Part shown: piece by piece, positions 10,166 to 23,213 of the stretch | Numbering within the stretch: position 1 is the first letter of the stretch | Layout: each line of letters opens with the position of its first letter | Position numbers and translations under genes: made by a program | Assembly: GCF_033958435.1 (NCBI RefSeq) | Contig: NC_134137.1 | Span: forward strand, 124,284,001 to 124,348,000 | Length of the DNA stretch: 64,000 nt | Origin: Carettochelys insculpta | Taxonomy: Eukaryota > Chordata > Testudines > Carettochelyidae | Direction: 5' to 3' | The notes under the pieces: model-generated | Databases searched by the model: none | Told to the model about the DNA's origin: nothing | Seen by the model: only the letters and a program-made list of their open reading frames with translations

Positions 10166-10306
10166 CAAGGATCAGAGAGGTAACCAAGTTAGTCTGTATC
10201 TTCAAGAACAACAAGGAATCCTGTGGCACCTTATGGACCAATAATTATTTTGGAGCATAAGCTTTCATGGGCAAAGACCTGCTTCATCAGATGCATTGTG
10301 ATTTAA
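10166..10306 (-). mobile_element. Penelope-like element 3' end (second family) with hammerhead core
   Basis: On the minus strand the order is CTGATGA (10290-10284), a partly decayed stem II around GGTCTTTGCC, GAAA (10266-10263) and a three-base-pair stem III AGC-TTAT-GCT. An end passage of AAGGTGCCACAGGATTCCTT, GTTCTTGAAGATACAGACTA then follows. This is the arrangement of the minimal type-I hammerhead ribozymes reported in PLE terminal repeats. Three of five stem II pairs remain, so this copy is probably inactive. No coding part is attached. Confidence 0.75.
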
Positions 10307-10586
10307 TTGTTTGTAAAGAGCTTTGAGAATTGCTATGGCTATTTCTAGTTAAGTGCAAATTAATTCAACACAGCCTCCCACATACAATCATAGAATCATA
10401 GAATGCTAGGACTGGAAGGGACCTTGAGAGGTCATCGAGTCCAGCCCCCTGCCCTCATGGCAGTACCAAGTACTACATAGACCATCCCTGATAGACATTT
10501 ATCTAACCTGGTCTTAAGTATCTCCAGAGATGGAGATTCCACAACATCCCTAGGCAATTTATTCCCGTGTTTGAACACCCTGACAG

Positions 10587-13288
10587 TTAAGAACTTTTTC
10601 CCTCCTCCCTCCTCCTTATCCCTGTTAGATAACTGAAAACTGCTATCATGTTCCGCCTTAATCTTCTTTTTTTCAAAATAAACAAGCACACTTCTTTCAG
10701 ACTTTCTTCATAGGTCATGTTCTCTAGACCTTTGACCATTCTTGTTCCTCTTTTCTGGACCTTTTCTAATTTCTCCACATCTTTCTTGAAATGCGGTGCC
10801 CAGAACTGGACACAATATTCCAGCTGAGGCCTAACCAGCGCAGAGTAGAGCGAAAGAATGACTTCTTGTGTCTTGTTCACAACACACTTGTTAATGCACC
10901 CCAGAATCATGTTGGTTTTTTTGCATTATCATCACACTGTTGACTCATTTAATATGTGGCCCACTATAACCCCTAGATCCCTTTCTGCCATACTCCTTCC
11001 TAGACAGTCGCTTCCCATTCTGTATGTATGAAACTGGTTGTTCCTTCCTAAGTGGAGCCCTTTGCATTTGTCCTTATTAAACTTCATCCTGTTTACCTCA
11101 GACCATTTCTCCAATTTGTCCAGATCATTTTGAATTCTGATCCTCTCCTCCAAAGCAGTTGCAACCCCTCCTAGCTTGGTATCATCTGCAAACTTAATCA
11201 GCGTAATGTCTATGCTAATATCTAAATCGTTGATGAAGATATTGAACAGAACTTGTTCCAAAACAGACTCCTGTGGAACCCCACTTGTTATACCTTTCCA
11301 GGAGGATTGAAAACCATTAATAACTATTCTCTGAGTATGGTTGTACAGCCACTTTTTGCACCCACCTTTTAGTATCCCCATCTAAGTTGTATTTGCCTAG
11401 TTTATTGGTGAGAATATCATGTGAGGCCGTTATCAAATGCCTTACTAAAATCTAGGTGTACCACATCCACTGTGTCTGCCTTATCCACAAGGCTCTTTAT
11501 CTCATCAAAGAAAGCTATCAGATTGGTTAGACATGATTTGTTCCCTGCAAATCTATGCTGGCTGTTCCCTATCAGCTTACCACCTTCCACGTGTTTGCAG
11601 ATATGTCTTTAATTACTTGTTCCATTATCTTTCCTGGCACAGAAGATAAACTGACCAGTCTATAGTTTCCTGCATTGTTCTTATTCCCCTTTTTATAGAT
11701 ATGCACTATATCTGCCTTTTTATAGTCTTCTGGAATCTCCCTTGTCTCCCATGATTTTCCAAAGATGATAGCTAATGGCTCAGATACCTCTTCCATCAGC
11801 ATCTTGAGTATTCTAGAACGCATTTCATCAGGCCCTGGTGACTTGCACACATTTAACTTTCCTAACTGATTCTTAACTTGTTCTTTTTTAATTTTATCTT
11901 CTACCCTACTCCTTTCCCACTAGCATTCACTGTGTTAGGCATTTCTTCCTCAGACTTCTCAGTGAAAACCAAAACAAAAAAGTCATCAAGCATCTCTGCC
12001 ATTTCCAAGCTTCCCGTTACTGTTTCTCCCTCCTCATTGAGCAATGGGCCTACCCTATCACTGGTCTTCCTCTTGCTTTTAATGTATTTATAAAAAGACT
12101 TCTTGTTTCCCTTTATGCCTGTAGCTAATTTGAGCTCATTTAGTGCCTTTGCCTTTCTAATCTTGCCCCTGCGTTCCTGTGTTGTTTACCTATATTCATC
12201 CTCTGTCATTGGTCCTAGTTTCCATTTTTATATGATTCCCTTTTTATTTTAAGATCATGCAAGATCTCCTGGTTAAGCCAAGATGGTCTTTTGCCACATT
12301 TTCTATCTTTCCTACGCAGCAGGATAGCTTGCTTTTGAGCCCTTAATAATGTCCTTTTGAAAAACTGCCAACTCTCCTCCATTGTTTTTCCCCTGAGTCT
12401 TGCTTCCCATGGGACCCTACCTAACAGCTCTCTGAGTTTACCAAAATCCGCCTTCCTGAAATCCATTGTCTCTACTTTGCTGTTCTCCCTTCTACCCTTC
12501 CTTAAAATCGTGAACTCTATGATTTCATGATCACTTTCACCCAAGCTGCCCTTCACTTTCAGAGTCTCAATCAGTTCTTCCCTAGTTGTTAAAATCAAAT
12601 CTAGGACAGCTTCCCCCGGTAGGTTTTTCAACCTTCTGAAATAAAAAGTTGTCTCCAGTGCAATCCAAGAACTTATTGGATAGCCTGTGTGTCATTGCAT
12701 TAGTATCCCAACATATATCTGGATAGTTGAAGTCCCCCTTTACTACCAAATCGTGGGCCATGGAAGATTTTGTGGTTTAAAAAAAGCCTCATCCACCTTT
12801 TCCAGCTGAGTAGGTGGCCTGTAGTGGACTCCTAGCAGGACATCACCCTTGTTTTTTACCCCTTTTATCTTAATCCAGAGGCTCTCAACACATCCCTTTC
12901 CTATGTCCATCTCCACCTCAGTCCAAGTGTGTAACTTTTAATATACAAGGCAACACCTCCTCCCTTTTTCCCCTGTCTCTCCTTCCTGAGCAAGCTGTAC
13001 CCTTCCATACCAACATTCCAATCGTGTATTATCCCACCAAGTTTCTGCGATGCCAGCAATGTCATAGTTGTATTTATTTCTTAGCACTTTCAGTTCTTCC
13101 TGCTTATTACCCATACTACTTGTATTTGTATATATGCATCTAAGATATTGATTTGATCTTGCCTCCCAGTTTTGCCCTGATCCTCCTTTTTCTCTGCCAT
13201 TATAGCCCATGCTCCCTCCCATTTCTGATCCATCTCCCAGGTCTCCATCTTCTCTACTTACCTGTGGACTTTGCTCCCCTGTCCCCAT
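10587..13288 (-). pseudogene. CR1 ORF2 (APE endonuclease / reverse transcriptase), broken
   Basis: ORF2 proteins nick the target and copy the element RNA. Preserved blocks are an endonuclease portion with AETWW, a linker with [11 protein letters not shown], an RT fingers block with PGPDEM, palm motifs SGVPQ and FADDTKLGG, and the thumb and tail with YCVQFWAPHFKKD and EKLEKVQKRG. At least five frame breaks divide it. The catalytic FADD pair is kept, but no continuous protein can be made. Confidence 0.9.
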
Positions 13289-13431
13289 CTAAGCTAGTTT
13301 AAAGCCCTCCTCACTAGGTTAGCCAGTCTGTGTCCAAATAGGGTCTTTCCTCTCCTCGAAAGGTGAACACCATCTCTGCCTAGCAGTCCTTCCTGGAATA
13401 GCAGCCTGTGGTTGAGGGAGCCAAACCCCTC

Positions 13432-13720
13432 TTAGTGACACCATTTGCTGAGCCAGGCATTCACCTCCAGGATGCACCTGTCTCTGCTTGGGCCCCTACC
13501 TTTGACAGGAAGGATTGAAGAGAATGCCACCTGTACCCCAAACTCCTTCACACGTACTCCCAGATCCTTGTAGTCACTCTTGGTCCGCTCAGAGTCACGC
13601 CTCGCGGTATCAGTAGTGCCCACACGGATGAGTAGCATGGGGTAGTAGCCAGAGGGCCGGATAATCCTCAACAACACCTCCCTAATGTCTCAGATTTGGG
13701 CCCCCGGCAGTCAGCGTATC
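13432..13720 (-). pseudogene. CR1 ORF1 C-terminal part, esterase-like remnant
   Basis: The 81-codon frame at 13677-13432 contains YYPMLLIRVGTTD and later FSSILPVKG and EVNAWLSKWC. In CR1 families ORF1 is reported to carry an SGNH-type esterase domain, with an HVGTND block in intact copies. Here that block reads RVGTTD, so the Asn and His of the motif are changed. The nucleophile-containing N-terminal part is absent because of 5' truncation. Assignment to the esterase is from the block and its position 5' of ORF2. Confidence 0.7.
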
Positions 13721-13790
13721 TCCCGAGATGAAATGTCAGAGTGACAGATGGGTGCCTCTGCCCCCCTCAGAAAAGACTCTCCAACCACCA

Positions 13791-16700
13791 CATAGCACAT
13801 AGCACATAGCACCACATAGCAAAGGCAGGTTTGTTTAAATAGCCATGCTTATAAACAGGATGTATACCAGCTCTTAGGACACCTCAAAAAGGCTAGGTGA
13901 TATCAGATTTGAACCTTTAACAATTACCTGTATGAATAAAGTTACTTGGTGAGGAAATCTATTGACAACTATTTCCTTAGATTACAAACACCTCAAAATA
14001 GTGAACTTGTTGCCTTATACATGTGTATAGCGTCATGCACTCCTTTAGTATTATGTAAGTAATTATGCATTTTAAATTTGAAATCTTAGTTCCAAACGCA
14101 GACGGGTGTAAGCAATTTGAAATGTGTCTCACTACCTGCTGATCCAAATCACCCCAGATATTTCTTTACAATTATTACAGTATAAAATAGGCATATCAGT
14201 CTGCACAATAATGGCAGAACCCAATGGAGAGATGAGCAGATAAAGATGTCTGGAGGAAAACATGCAAGTCTGAGGAGGAAATTACAATGTATAATATACA
14301 GAATCAATATCAAACTGAAGAAATATTGTTGTAAACAAACAATAAATGCAGTTTATATTAAGATCATATCTGAAATTAAACAAAAATGAATATAGCCATA
14401 TTCATATCAAAAGAAAGATTTGGTTCCTCAGCATGCTGTGACTACCATTTTATTAAGGTGAGCTCATAACCAGAGTTATTCTCAGTACAACAGCACTTAT
14501 GCATTTCCTTGTCAAGTTTTCAAGGTTCCAATCAAACCCTACGTAACTAATTATTCAATAGGAGAATTCTTTCTGCAGGCAACAATCTCTCTTCTCTGCT
14601 GCACTTAGCAGCTGGTATGTGTTAGTTTACTCCTTTGTGATTTTATATAATCTTTTCCAACTTACAACCAGTACCAGATGTACCATTGTGCCTTCGGTAA
14701 GGAATATTTTCTGGATACTTTGTAGCATTTTTTTAAAAAAATTCACAAATACGCTAAGATTCCACAGTATCGTCTGACAGCAGTTCATACAGAATTAGAA
14801 ATCTTGCTACATGAGAAATAATACTTTAAAAATCAACCATGATATAATGTTTCTGACATTTTTTGTGCATATAAAGACAGATTCTTTATTGTATTTTAAT
14901 CTTGTAAAATCTGATGGAACCAAAGGGTTAGGGTTAGGGTTTGCCTATTTCTGGCTCTTAAACCTTTATTATTTTAAAGAGAAAACTGTTACAGTCTGGC
15001 ATAGACTGTTCCCTGGATCATTAGTAACTAACACCATTTGATTACTAAGGAAAAAAATGCGTAAGTCAATGGACCCAATTAATTCCTGAAAGAGCTCCAT
15101 TACTTTTAGTAGACTACCAGGGCATAATTTCCCGAATTACGGCCCTGAGGCAAAGCTCACTGGAGTCAGTGGATTTTTGGGTCGGGATCTAAATCTACTC
15201 TGTGAGCATGTCCTGGGTGACATGTCACTTACGGCTGGTGAAAGCTTGGGGATGGTATGGGGTTGGATCTAAAGTCCATTGAAGATAATGCCCAATTTTT
15301 TTCTCCAATGGAAGTCTTTCAGTTGACTTGGCTAGTGTTTGGATGGAACCCATTGCTCATAGTGGAGGGCTGGAGAGCAGCCGATAGCTAAGGCTGCCTC
15401 AGAGATCATGGGTTATCAGTAAGTGAGCTCTGAGCCTCATGCCTCAGGCTTCTGTCTCACCACTGCTCCAGCAGGACAGCTTCAGGGGCTCTGCTTCTGG
15501 CTTCAGCCAGTGTGGTGGGGCTCTGGCTGAGATGACACTAAATGTACAATTGATGCCTGTTGCCTGCATCCCGTCCATGATGTTCCACAAAAATACCTGT
15601 GCCCAAACTCTAGCCTTCATACTAGGTTATAGGGTTGCCTGTCTATTCCTTTCCCTCCTCCCCACGCACCTTCAGTGTCTCGCGTACCAGAACATACCCT
15701 ATGCAAGATGCAGCCCAAGCACCGTAGTTCTTCTATATGATGTGTGCGCTCCATTTTAAATTTTCTTTTATATCTGAAGTTTGCATTGTTATTCTAGATG
15801 CTGAACAACGAAGCCCATACATGCACTTTTATTAAGCAAAGCTCTGTGTTCAGATCCTAAGTGTTTCTCAGGAGTGCAACTCTGCTACTTCAGCATTCAA
15901 AACTTCTCTTAAACAACTGAACTTCGCTGTGTTTTGAGGGCTTATACTTACATTCCAATGGCAAAGGCGCCAGCACTCCTAATGCATCAATCAAGGTGCG
16001 TACCAGCAAATACCAATATTTAGAATCAGTGGGTTCATTCCTTAATTGAATGTCCACATGTCTTTTCTGAAAACCAATTTTTATTCAAATGACTAGTTGC
16101 ACAGAACGGCAAAGAATACAGAAATGATGCATATAGATACACAGAAGCACACAAAAATATGATGAAAAATGAGCTACGACTGGAAGTAACGCCAATAACA
16201 ACAGTCATTGTGATATTGGGAATGGGAAGTCAGGGCATTGTCCGGTTCAGTAAATAATTTGTAAGCAAACTGCTGGCATGCAGGTACACACAGAGTTTGG
16301 CATGATGTTTGGAGTTTCAGTGCCGTATTTCCCTGGAAATCACGGGGAATACAAATGCAAAAGGTTCACCTGTGTACAAAATATATTAGTTTAGTTCAAG
16401 AAGCTGCCCGGAGCAAATGCGAGCTTGTCCAACTCAGAGAATGTACTGACGGAAGTTCAAGGTTACTGTGCAAATCGTTGCTCTTCAGTTGAAAAACATG
16501 ACCACGAGAGGGAGGCCATGCTGAAGGTCAGACTGAGCACAGTATTTTGCCAGAGGAAGTCACTTTTTAGGGGACAGGTGTTTTTAATATAAATCTGAAA
16601 AAGTAATTGAAAAGCTACTGCTGCGTGCCCTTTCAAAAATGACGTCAAAAGGCGATGAGCAATATCCTTCTCTTAGCAATTGTTGACTTTCTGCTTTCCG

Positions 16701-17300
16701 CTCCAATCTGCTTAAGAGTCTGATATGTTGCTTGTAATTTCTCAGCCAAGCTGATGCACTCTGCCTCACCAGGACTCTGGGCTGTGCTAGCCCTTAGATG
16801 AGTACCCATCTTCAGCGACGTCTCCATGGTGAAGCTATTCCCCAGTGTTCTCTCTGCTAGTATGTGAAAGCAGGCACTGTGAGTACTATCCGATACGGCA
16901 GTATCCCCCAGCATTCTCTTCGTTAGCGGCAATAGCACTGTCCCCTGGCAGAGATGACTTTGGTGTGTGTTTTAGTCCTCGAGCCAGCGGCTTTCATGTC
17001 TACAGATAGGCCTGTGGTGACCGCTACTGGAGGAATACCAAGACAGCCAGTCAGAAGCCAGGTTTCTTGTGTAGCTCACAGATACAAAGAGCAAAAAGTC
17101 TCCTGGATTTCTGGTTTGGCCAAAAGCTAGTGTAACCTGCTACGCGTGGCTCAGTGTCCCATGTAGAGGCACCTAGGCCACTTACACTGTCTGGTTAATG
17201 GCTCTTACGACTGATAGCTGTGTCTGACAAGCTAACAGACCAGTAAGGCTAACCTGTTAGGCTGGAGCATACTGATAGCTACCATGAGGGGTGTCTCAGA
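13791..17300. other. AT-rich intergenic DNA, no gene seen
   Basis: There are no long convincing frames and no recognisable repeats apart from a short telomere-like motif at 14925-14942 and a small cluster of CACATAGCA repeats at the very left edge. It includes stretches such as 14270-14760 with low sequence complexity. It could contain regulatory DNA, but I see no direct sign. Confidence 0.5.
14925..14942 (+). repeat. Short interstitial telomere-like repeat
   Basis: GGGTTAGGGTTAGGGTTT is nearly three TTAGGG units in unique sequence. It is too short to indicate an ancient fusion and is compatible with break repair or chance. Confidence 0.8.
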
Positions 17301-18600
17301 TCCAAAGACAATTGCAGACTTAGTTCAAGTTAGCTGTTGGGCAAGCTCCTTTCATCCACAATGGAAGGTGCAGTTCCTCCCCTCCTCTTTGTAGAGACAG
17401 AGTGAAAGGTCTCGCCTCAACACATGGCAGCTCACAGCTGAAACACTTGGGACGAGGGGGTTCCATAACTGACAACAGAGTGGCTGTGTGTGCTGCAGCC
17501 TGTGAGTTAAAGCCTGGGGAAAACCCACCAGAAAGCCTGGAGAAGCAACTGTGTGCATGAGCCTGAGAGGGGCAGAGACAGAGCACACTGTGGACGAACT
17601 CTGGGGGATTCTTGAGTGAGGAAATGGTCTGCATCTGCTGATTTGTAGACACACAAGATGATACCAAGCACATACCTGACCTGGACCATCAGTTCCTCAT
17701 CCCAGCCTAAAAGAGTACTGTCAGGCACCAAATATTTGCCATCTGCCTGGGCCAAAGTGCTACTGTTGCTGCATAACCAGGTCCACTGACCGGGGTGGGG
17801 GGTCAAAAGGAGCAACAGCCCCACGGCCCCCTAAATCACTTCCAGCTGGGGTGCGTGGCACGGCAGTGGGGGTGGGAGGACCGTGGAGTGACATGCTCCA
17901 GGCAGTGTTGAGGGCTGGCTGCCCCCATTTCTGTCCCTTCCACTTGAGCCCTGCCCTTTGTGGGAGTGGAGGGCTGCCCCCTGCCATGCCTTGCCAAGGG
18001 TCCGATGTCAGCCCCTCTGTGCATAACATGTAGCGGTGATACCTCCCTGGTCCTGAACCCTTGCGACCCGAGTGGTCCCAAACAAGGGAATTTGCTGGAC
18101 TGGGCGAGGTCAGGCCTCTGGGCCTGCTCCTCCTGGCCACCGGCTGCTCCCTGCCACCAGGCTGCCCGGGGGCTCCGCTCCTTGCAGGGCTCCCTGGCGC
18201 TGGGCTGCTGGCAGGACTCCCTGGCCCAGCTCCCCGCAATGGAGCTGCCAGTGGAGATCTCCAGCCCAAGCCGCTCTCCCTGTGGGGCTCCCTGACCCTA
18301 GTCAGGCTCACTGTAGTGGAGTTCCCTGATCTTTGCCAGGTTCTCCACAGGGCTGCTGGCCCTTGGCCTAGCTCCCCACCACAAGGCTGCCAGTGGGACC
18401 ACTGGTAGGGTCCCTGCCACCAATGGGAGAGCCTGCCAGCCAGACTGGCTCCAGGCAGCTGGGGGTCTCTAGACCAGGTGCTCTCTGGTCCAGCAACCGA
18501 ACAAGAAAGTGCCAGACAAGGGAGTTTCAACTTGTATGAAACACAAGTCACCCACCGCATAAAATTACGATCTATGTTGTGACTTTAGTGGACCTGGCTG
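17301..18600. repeat. GC-rich repeat-like tract, unclassified
   Basis: Positions 18061-18530 contain reiterated passages (GGGCTCCCTGG/CCAGCTCCCC/GGCTGCCAGTGG) bounded by GGGAATTTGCTGGACTGG and GGTCCAGCAACCGAACAAG, resembling the two ends of an old element with imperfect inverted ends. Positions 17301-17760 show nothing recognisable. Long open frames on both strands here follow from GC content. Confidence 0.35.
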
Positions 18601-21600
18601 TTTAAGTGAACGGGACTCAACAAGTAAAACATACCTGTCCTAAACAGCCTGGTGACAATATTTAAGCACCTAAAGATATAAAGTGGCACCTTGTGGGATA
18701 TTCCAAAGTACCTAGGGTCCCAAAAAGAGTTAGGAGCAAAGCCATTTTGAAAATTCTGATAGGTATTTCTATATATCTTCAGGCACCTAAATACCATTAG
18801 AGAGCTGGCCCTTACTCTAACTGCACTGAAGGGGGTTCATATACTTTCAGCTGTTTGCAATGTTATATGTAATAGGCTGAAAGTGCTGAATGCCACAGGA
18901 ATGCAGCTTCTTTCGGAGGGAAACACTACAGCTATTAAAAAGAAAAAACAACAACAGAAGCTGAGAATCTCATGCAGTCATGTGACTCCAGAAACAAAGG
19001 GTTTAAGAAAAGCAGCAAATAACATGCGCTTTAACATAAAAATCATAATATTTGGCAACAACAATTTAGAACACAAATTGGAATTTGGCCCGAATTCTGG
19101 GGAATAACACTTTTCTTCTCGTAAAAAAGCACCAGGGGATTTTTTAATGACCTCCTTTAATCAGGAAGTTGGTGGCACAGCCAAGTTCCCTGATGCCATG
19201 CAATCATTATTTTCTGCTAATAAGGATTTTTTACATAATATCCCAACTATATTGCTCCTGTAGGTAGTTTTAGGTTAAATGCCTCAGGCATTCCAAATTT
19301 CCTTCTGTTGTTAGTCTCAAGAAAATTGCAGGAGTCAGGTTTTTCTTCCGAACACAAACAGCAAGGACATTTCAGTGATCAGACAATTACTTCCAAAACT
19401 TTTTGACTTTTGTAATATTTGCCTCTCTTCTGCTACAGATATTTTCCTTACAGAGGGGGAACAATAAATCCCAAATCCAAACACCTCAGCCTTGGGGATA
19501 GTCTGTTTGGGGATAAACTGTGCCTCACAGTCCTAACTAATCACTGACCATGAGGTTTGTTGACCTTACTCCACAGCTGAGCAGGATCAACAGCATTTCT
19601 GCTAGTCTATTATTTTTCTGTCCACATTCACCACTCATCACTGGAGCCCGGCAGCTTCCTAAACAATTTTCGTAGTGATTAGCCAGTTATCAGGGTGGCT
19701 TTCTCTGCTTTGCCACTGATGATGATTCTGTAACTTTTTTTGTCTGAGCTTGTCAGATACAAACTGTTCTGTTAATTCCTGGTACTACACCATCCTGTTT
19801 ATGAAAGGAACTGTCTTGCTGTCATATTAAGCACAATGGAAAGTATATTAATGCAGCAACATTATCTGACCCCAACTGCCAGACAGCACTCCAGAAGAGG
19901 ATACAAATATATTCAACCTCTGAATATTCCCTCTCCTTTTCCACTAAATCAAATGTATTTTCACAAAAACCTCAAGCAAATATAGTAGGCTCATGAGCTA
20001 GATTTAATAGGGGAAAAGAAGGGATTGGGAAAAATGCTGCACCTTTTGACTCTGTCTTTTCACTGCAGAACGATTGTTCCAAAGCCTTTCTCTTTCATTG
20101 CTGTCTCTTGGTGTGTTCTATTCAGGCTGCTAACACAACAATTTCCCCTTTCTGAGCTATTTTGGTTTCCTACTTCAACACTCCCCACACTTTAAATCTG
20201 TTTTTATAACTGCCTCACACCCCTTCCCCCACATTAAAAGAACAACATTAAGATTGTGAAACCTAGCACTCAATAGTTAGGAAATCCCAGAATTAAGGTT
20301 GCCTGTGCAGCCTTAACTTACCCCTCCCATGTGTGTGCATGATGATCCAGTCTTTAATTACATGAGCAGATACTTCCTCCCCAGGACCTCTGCCTCAGTG
20401 CACATAAGGGAGGCTGCTCATTAATGAGTATCTATTAAAGTTTTGTTTTCTCCTCATTCAGTGGCTTATTTGTGGCTCAAACCTCACTCTTAAAATGTAA
20501 TTATTAATTTCTGCTTGAGCTTTTGTGTGTGGGTCATTACAATACTATTGGAATACTTCACAAACAATTATTTTATCTGCACAACACTCCTCTACGATGA
20601 GGGATAATACTGGTCCTTTTTTACAGAGGAGGCACTGAGGCACAGAGAGATTAAGGTCAGAAGTATGTACCAATTTTGAATGACTAATTTAAGACATTCA
20701 GACCTGATTTTTCAGTCTTTTCAATGACTAGCACAATATCTGTTCAAAGCACAACTCCCTCCTCCGTGGTGCCTGGGAATTGGTAATGTGGGCTTTGAGA
20801 GCACGAGACAGAGAGAAACCCTGCTCTGAATTCAAGTGACCAGACTCCTTACAGCCCACAGGAAGCCAAATCTTCAATTGTAGGGAAAATTTGCTCAGCC
20901 CTGGGTTAAACGATGCTCAGGGTAGATGGCTTCTTGGAAGATTGTATCTATAAATCTCTAGTGCGGCTTTACTGCACGTATACAAACAAGTGATTTTCCA
21001 AAGGATTATATAAGTTGGTTAAGTTTCAGCAAATTTTCACAGGAATGCCAAAAACACACCTCTGAGACAAATACTCTCCACCTCACTGACCCCTGTTCCA
21101 GTGTAGGGGGCACTACAGCGGCCCAAGAAAACATTATCAGAATTTTTAACATGGGCAATGCAACGTATTATTTTTTTCCAAGACTCATTCTCAGAAATGG
21201 CTGAACTGTTTGGCTGAAATTCCGCATAACACTCAACCTGAGACCAACACCCAACATGGAAACTTTCAGCCCAGACAGTTAAAGTTTGGCAAAAGTATAA
21301 GTAACTGACAACAGGAGGTTATAAAAGGAAATGTTGGGGAAACCTAACTAATACATGATACAGTAGCTCCAACTCCAGTTCTAAGCTTCTGACCATGAAG
21401 ACATATTATCCCATTTGACCTTGTACTTGTCTTGAATTGCTTCGGTACCACATTCATTGTCCTGGTTTAAATCTCTAAATTCTAGTCTCAGGAGTGCCCT
21501 CTCTAAATTGCTCTTGTAGGAGTCCGGGCCTTGCTTGCTTTGATGCTAGACTGTAGTCGTCATACCTGATTTACTGTGTATTTTGTTTCCAGAAGACTGC

Positions 21601-21904
21601 ACTTTTTGTACACTTTCCTCCTTAGTGCTGCCAAGTAAAAGATCATGACACCTTTAACTCTTGCAGCATGAAATCCCACTGCACCACATTATGCGTGGAT
21701 CCTAGCAAATTCAAGGCAGTTTACTACCCTGGCTGTACAGTACGGTATGGCTGCGTAGTATGGAACCGTAACAGAAGATTTTTGCCAGCCTTATTAATTC
21801 TGGCTCGGGTCTTATACACCTTTTCACAAATATGTTACGTTAAGCATAGAAGAGCAGAATCATGAGGTGCCACTTATTTCCAAAGCCGAATCCCTGTGTG
21901 ATAA
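18601..21904. other. Low-repeat intergenic DNA, candidate regulatory stretch at 20280-20520
   Basis: There are no genes or recognisable transposons. Around 20280-20520 the sequence carries several homeodomain-type cores (TTTAATTACATGAG, CTCATTAATGAGTA, GTAATTATTAATTT) in otherwise complex, non-repetitive sequence. This is the look of a conserved non-coding element, but only alignment can test it. Confidence 0.4.
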
Positions 21905-22093
21905 TGACAGTTCTAGCTGGTTAGAGTATTGGCCTTGTAAAGCCAGGGTTGTGAGCTCAGTCCCTGGGGAGGGGGCCTTTCAAGGTTCTGGGGTAGGTGA
22001 GATTTCAAACAAACAAAAAAAATCTGTCAGGGATGGTGCTAGGTCCTGGACTTGATGACCTCTTGAGGTCCTTTCCAGCTCTATATGTATATC
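21905..22093 (+). mobile_element. tRNA-derived SINE, turtle type
   Basis: A tRNA-like head (TAGCTGGTTAGAGTATTGGCC, then GGGTTGTGAGCTCAGTCCC, a B-box-like region) is followed by an A-rich linker. The tail GGTCCTGGACTTGATGACCT, CTTGAGGTCCTTTCCAGCTCTA is shared with CR1 3' ends, which would supply the reverse transcriptase. It is diverged. Confidence 0.88.
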
Positions 22094-22926
22094 TCGATGT
22101 TTCAAAATAGTGTGCTACAAAACTGTTACTGAAATTAAGGTTCAACTGTCACCACTTGCTGCCGTTTGGCAGGATTCTCTGTGGAGTTGCACAATGAGGA
22201 CAATAACCAGGAGCTGAAAAAGATCAATGCTCAGAATTTCTGGTTTGTGGGACATGTTCACATGGCGAAGCTCCTTTTTATTCAGAGCTGAGATCAAAAT
22301 ACAATATTTTAAAAGTTTTCCACAAACCAAAATTTCTGAAACAATGTTGGTTTTGGGGCAGAAGATGGTGAGTGGAGGGAAGGAGGATTTAAAATATTTG
22401 TTTCACACAATATGCACTGATCTAGCTATCTAGCTATCTAAGTTGAAACAAGATTGCAAAACACCAAAACAAACTTTCAAAATTTCCTGAACAAAAGAAG
22501 TTCCAAAATGAAAATTTTTCATTTCATTTTTCCCCCATATGATTTGCTGTAAAAATTGACATGGTATTCTAAAACATTTTGATAAAAATGACATTTTTGG
22601 TTGGGGGAATAAAAAAAGGTTCCACTAAAATTTACTTGTCAGCTCATCCCTGATTCTGGGGGCTGGCCCGGTACTGACAGATTTATACCAATTCATAGTC
22701 CCCTCCAGAAACAGAATTTTCTGCCGGACATTTTCAGACTAGACTTGAACTGTGTGTAGACACGGACCTATTCTGTTTTTTGTATTCACTGAATAATCTA
22801 AAAACATCAGCAAAATACTATTTTTAAAATGCAAATTAACATGAGTCACGCTTAACACGAGCAAGTAAAACCGTTCTCAAAACCTTTATGATAATAGTAA
22901 GTTTGTATGCATACCATTGTTAGTCT
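22094..22926. other. Intergenic DNA, nothing recognised
   Basis: AT-rich sequence with a few A/T runs. No gene or named repeat was found. Confidence 0.4.
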
Positions 22927-23213
22927 ATCAAAACAAAAAAGCAGCCAAGTAGCACTTTAAAGACTAACAAAATCATTTATTAAGTGAGTTTTCGTGGGAC
23001 AGACCCACTCTGATTTGTCCTCCTTGATTAGTGATTTTTGTTCTCTGTGCCTTAAATATTGAGTCTGTTCTGGTCTGGCGATGGTCTGAAGAAGTGAGTC
23101 TCTGTCCCACAAAAGCTCACCTAATAAATTATTTTGTTAGTCTTTAAAGTGCTACAGAACTGCTTTTTGTTTTGATAGTGTATAGACGAGCATGGCTCCC
23201 TCTCTGTTACCAT
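22927..23213. mobile_element. Short Penelope-like inverted pair
   Basis: The left part (22927-23010: TATCAAAACAAAAAAGCAGCC, then TAGCACTTTAAAGACTAAC and TTCGTGGGACAGACCCACT) is the minus-strand PLE end. The right part (about 23020-23213) is the same end on the plus strand, including CTGAAGA at 23086-23092 and CTTTAAAGTGCTACAG. Almost nothing separates the arms. It is a compact version of the head-to-head pair at 52374-53465. In the right arm GAAA has become AAAA, so the hammerhead core is damaged. Confidence 0.8.

Larger units (their letters stand above)
10381..13790 (-). mobile_element. CR1 LINE, 5'-truncated, about 3.4 kb
   Basis: Read on the minus strand from 13790, the copy contains the end of ORF1 (13677-13432), an ORF2 endonuclease piece (13288-12938: IAGIAETWW), the linker region (12631-12215) and reverse transcriptase blocks (11850-11572; 11381-10932). 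RT motifs include PGPDEM, GVPQ and FADD, the last encoded at 11192-11181. The C-terminal domain follows (10910-10587), then the conserved 3' end with two ATTCTATG-type octamers at about 10387-10402. Frameshifts and stops separate the blocks, so it is inactive. The full-length family is usually near 4.5 kb; the start of ORF1 is missing. A CR1 of the same type lies at 29205-30448 in the other orientation, and the two share long identical stretches. Confidence 0.95.

Noticed and set aside
17760..18560. 266-codon minus-strand frame
   Set aside because: Low-complexity translation of a GC-rich repeat-like tract, with long frames on both strands.
21905..21960. tRNA gene
   Set aside because: It is the tRNA-like head of a SINE; the cloverleaf is not maintained and the CR1-type tail follows.
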